Below are positions 60,711 to 64,000 of a stretch of 64,000 nucleotides of DNA, one piece after another. The DNA is from Warburgia ugandensis. Taxonomy: Eukaryota; Streptophyta; Magnoliopsida; Canellales; Canellaceae. The stretch is from NCBI GenBank assembly GCA_035236585.1, contig CP141132.1, forward strand, positions 44,333,880-44,397,879, given 5' to 3'. Position numbers and translations under genes: made by a program. Positions within the stretch are counted from its first letter, which is position 1, and every line of letters starts with the position of its first letter. Under the pieces are notes generated by a model. The model saw only the letters and a list, made by a program, of their open reading frames with translations, was not told the origin of the DNA and made no database searches.

Positions 60711-61139
60711 TCATCAACATCTAGACCTAGATGATTCCTATGTAGTCAATTTAATTGAAGGTCTAATTCAAGATACAAATTTACCATTGTCCATACTAGA
60801 TCCACTTGAGGCATGTCTGACACACTTTAACTATGACTTTGATATAGACAAATCCATTAAAGAGCTAAATAATCTTTTAGATTTTGCACCTATCATATGG
60901 AACCTCTTCCTCCATCTGATTTTGTCCCTATGCCTTTCGTAGAAAAACCACCCAACTTGGTTCTAAAGCCCTTACCTGAAAAACTAAAATATTCATACTT
61001 AGGACCTGATGAATCTTTACTTGTAATCATAGCTTCATATATAGATAAGGAATAGGAAGGAAAGTAGACATCAAAGGAATTAGCCCTACTATATGTATGC
61101 ATAGAATCAATCTAGAGGAAAATGGTAAACCATATAAGG
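60711..61139 (+). other. Protease-RT spacer of element E
   Basis: A linker with Athila-like words such as LPSILDPLEACL and LKPLPEKLKYSYLGPDES-like pieces across frames. Degraded. Confidence 0.45.
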
Positions 61140-61760
61140 AAACATAGGGGAGACTAAACCCCAATATGAAAGAGGTAGTGAGAGACGAAGTGCTAAAACT
61201 CCTAGATGTTGGTGTTATCTACCCTATATTTGAAGCACTTAGGTCAGCCTAGCTTAGGTTGTCCCCAAAAAGTCCAAAGTCATGATAATCCAAAATGAGG
61301 ATAATGACTTGATCCCCACTCGCATGACCAACGGGTGGAGAGTTTGTATAGATTATCATAAACTGAATTCAGTCACAAGGAAAGATCACTTTCCTCTTGC
61401 CTTCATAGACCAAATGTTAGAAAGGTTAGCTTGTTGTAAGTATTATTGTTTTCTTGATGGATATTTTGGCTATAAACAAATCCCTATAGCACTTGAGGAC
61501 TAGGAGAAGCCTACCTTCACCTACCCTTTTAGGACCTTCACCTACCATTGTATTCCTTTTGGACTTTGTAAAGCTCCATCTACTTTCAAAGGTGTATGTT
61601 GAGAACTTTTTTTTATAGGGTGGATACATTTTTAGAGGTGTTTATGGATGATTTCTTAGTGTTTGCTTCTTCATTTGATGAATGACTGCACCACTTAAAA
61701 CTTGTCCTTGCTAGGAGAAATGTCATTTCAAGGTACAAAATGGCATTATTTTAGGCCACA
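61140..61760 (+). pseudogene. Reverse transcriptase of element E (fossil)
   Basis: MTNGWRVCIDYHKLNSVTRK, DHFPLAFIDQMLERL, YYCFLDGYFGYKQIPIA, TFPFGLCKAP-like words and VFMDDFLVFASSFDE: the palm motifs of a Ty3/gypsy RT, with FMDD in place of YVDD as is common in Athila. It is broken in several places. Confidence 0.85.
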
Positions 61761-62009
61761 TCATATCACATAATGGTATAGAAGGAGACAAAACCAAAGT
61801 GGATTTAATCTCTAACCTTCATCCTCCAAGGGCAATGAAGGAAATTGGCTCATTTTTAGGCCATGCTGATTTCTATAGATGATTCATCAAGGACTTTAGT
61901 AAAATTCCTAAACCTTAATGTAATTTACTTAAGAAGGAGGCAAACTTTGACTTTGAAGGAAATTATATTAAAGAATTTGAGTGCTTATAGGCTGAATTAG
62001 CTTCTACAC

Positions 62010-62400
62010 CTATTATTTGATCACCAGATTGGAGTGCACCATTTGAAATAATGTGTGATATTTCAGACTGCATGATCGAGGATGTGTTGGAGCAGCATAT
62101 TGATAAACTATACCACCTGATATGTTATGCTAGCAAGACACTCAATGATGCCCAACTCAATTATTCAACTATAGAAAAAGAGTTGTTGGCTATGGTATTT
62201 ACACTTGATAACTTTAGATCTTACTTGATAGGATCTAAGGTCATTGTTTATTTGAACCATGCAGCGTTAAAATACCTTCTTTTAAAGAAGGATGCTAAAC
62301 CTAGGCTGATTTGATGGATACTATTGATACAGAAGTTTGATTTAAAAATTCAAGACAAGAAAGGTTCTCAAAATATTGTAGCATACCACTTATCTAGATT
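62010..62400 (+). pseudogene. RNase H of element E (fossil)
   Basis: [72 protein letters not shown]: the RNase H domain that follows RT in Ty3/gypsy pol. Degraded. Confidence 0.85.
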
Positions 62401-62589
62401 AGTTATGGAGTCTCCTAGTGAGAATGTGCCTATAATAGAAACATTTCCAGATGAACAATTGTTGCATATCTCTTTGCCACCTTAGTACGTAAATATTGTT
62501 AATTATCTTGTCATAGGTCAAACGCCTAATCATTGGTCAAAACAATAGGAATTGATTCATTGATGAGGTCAAGCACTTTACATGGGATT

Positions 62590-63430
62590 ATCCGTACTTG
62601 TTTAAGTATTGTCCTGATCAGGCCATGAGGAGATGCAAACCAGATAATAAAAATGATAGAATCATTTACTTTTTTCATGACCATGAATGCAAGGTCCACT
62701 TTAGTTCTAGAAGGATAGTTGCAAAGATTTTTCTTTGTGGTTTTTATTGGCCCACTATTTTTAGGGATTCACATGCTTACTGCATGGCATGTGCTAGATG
62801 TCAATAGTTAAGGTGTATAGGAAAAAGAAATGATGCCCTTAAACCCTTTTTTGATCATTGAACCTTTGATGTTTGGGGTATTGATTTTATGAGACCTTTT
62901 TCCAACTCCTTTGGTTATCTGTACATCCTTGTGGGAGTGGACTACGTATGCAAGACCATTGACCATAGGGAGGTGGTCAAGTTTTTAAAATACTTTGGTA
63001 CTCCTAGAGCCATTATTAGAGATAGGGGTAAACACTTTTGTCATAAGGTATTTGAGAACTTAATGAAGAAATATGGTGTTACCATAATATTTATATTCCT
63101 TATCAAGTGTCAAATAGGGAGATAAAGTGAATTTTAGAAAAGATAGTCAATCCAAATAGGAAAGACTAGTTTTTGAGACATAGTGACACTTTATGAGCCT
63201 ATCGTATTGCATACAAGACCCTTGTAGGCATGTCACCCTATTGCTTGGTCTATGGAAATGCCTACCATCTCCCAATAGAACTTGAGCACAAATCATATTG
63301 GGCCATTAAAAAGCTCAATTTTGACCTAGATACTATTGGAACCCACCAAAAGCTCTAACTCAATGAATTGGAAAAACTAAGGAAAGATGCATATGAGTCA
63401 GCTAAGATATACAAAGACCACATGAAATAC
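62590..63430 (+). pseudogene. Integrase of element E (fossil)
   Basis: A zinc-binding segment (HFSSRRIVAKIFLCGFYWPT, CMACARCQ), the catalytic core ([38 protein letters not shown]) and a C-terminal part (YKTLVGMSPYCLVYGNAYHL, PIELEHKSYWAIKKLNFDLD). The GMSPYxLVYGxxxHLPxELEHxxYWA wording is typical of Athila. Broken. Confidence 0.88.
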
Positions 63431-64000
63431 AAATGAAATACATTAAATTTTTTATATACAAAACATCTTTCTTTAAAGCAATACAAATGAAAATAAAAAG
63501 GAAATCTCAAGAAGAAGACAAAAAAATCAAGAAGAAGGGGAAAAAAAAGGAAAGTAAGGAAAAATGGTAAAGATATTTACTTCATTACATTCAAGAGAAA
63601 AGTTGTCCAAATTATTATTGAAGCATCTAATCATATTTGAAACTTTGAGACCTTTTACCCTTTCTTTCATAGCTAGTGCCAACCCTACATTTCATCCTAT
63701 CTAAAAACCTATTGATCTTAAGGTGCAAGATAGCCTTAATGAGGATGTAAATAGGAAGGAACTAAGGTGAAATATTTCTACTAGTCTTGGTAATGACATC
63801 CATTCTTAGGTATCACAATTCTTTATCTCAATTGTGCTTAAAAGGTTATGTGAACCATCAATATCTTTGGGTTTAGTCACATAAAGATAGAATTTTGTTT
63901 GACCCTTTACTATGAGAGCTTTATTTCTAAGTGTATACCAGTATTAATTTATGGTCAAGATATCTTTCCAATGGAATATAAGCATAGCTATTTCAAAGTA
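63431..64000 (+). other. Post-integrase region of element E
   Basis: A short A-rich stretch (63480-63560) and then AT-rich sequence with no supported ORF up to the window edge. In Athila this is where an env-like or spacer region would lie; I see no evidence of one. Confidence 0.4.

Noticed and set aside
63431-64000. Env-like gene after the integrase of element E
   Set aside because: No long frame, signal peptide or membrane segment is seen in the part inside the window.

Overview
This window is nuclear DNA of a flowering plant. It holds CACTA (En/Spm) transposase, DUF4218, DUF4216, plant-transposase (pfam03004) and Ulp1 homology, Athila-type and Del/Tekay-type Ty3/gypsy remains, PBS sites matching initiator tRNA-Met, and long GA/TC microsatellites. 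I found no host gene, tRNA, rRNA or CRISPR array. The species cannot be read from the sequence. Everything recognisable belongs to a nest of transposable elements, nearly all of it decayed.

Layout. 1-8695: two nested Athila-like elements on the minus strand. A leftmost copy (1-2701) sits in the protease region of an older copy (2702-8695). The older copy is itself inserted in a CACTA transposase gene. 8696-9129: a short piece of that transposase (TNP2). 9130-41710: a 32.6-kb block of Del/Tekay-like LTR elements with outward-facing inverted LTR ends. Inside it, element A (minus strand) carries a whole-structured element B (16173-24444, target duplication CCTTT). A fragment of element D then carries element C (28620-35420). 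The block ends in an oppositely oriented LTR (36365-41710). 41711-52317: the rest of the CACTA element, with TNP2 continued, an internal block of subterminal-type repeats, a GC-richer minisatellite, a second gene (pfam03004 transposase, DUF8039-like segment and Ulp1 protease), and 3' subterminal repeats. 52318-64000: a truncated Athila-like LTR (F) with a younger Athila-like element E inside it on the plus strand. E shows LTR, PBS, gag, protease, RT, RNase H and integrase in order and runs off the window.

Inferred order of events: the CACTA element came first and had already decayed. The LTR elements then landed in it, and later ones landed in earlier ones. The points most worth a second look are: a roughly 235-bp piece of dead transposase duplicated on both sides of the 32.6-kb block; LTR pairs whose two ends do not match (A and C); a 454-bp fragment copied into the same LTR at about 99% identity; a fold-back at an LTR end; conserved palindromes in the LTR promoter region; and subterminal-type repeats lying between the two CACTA genes.
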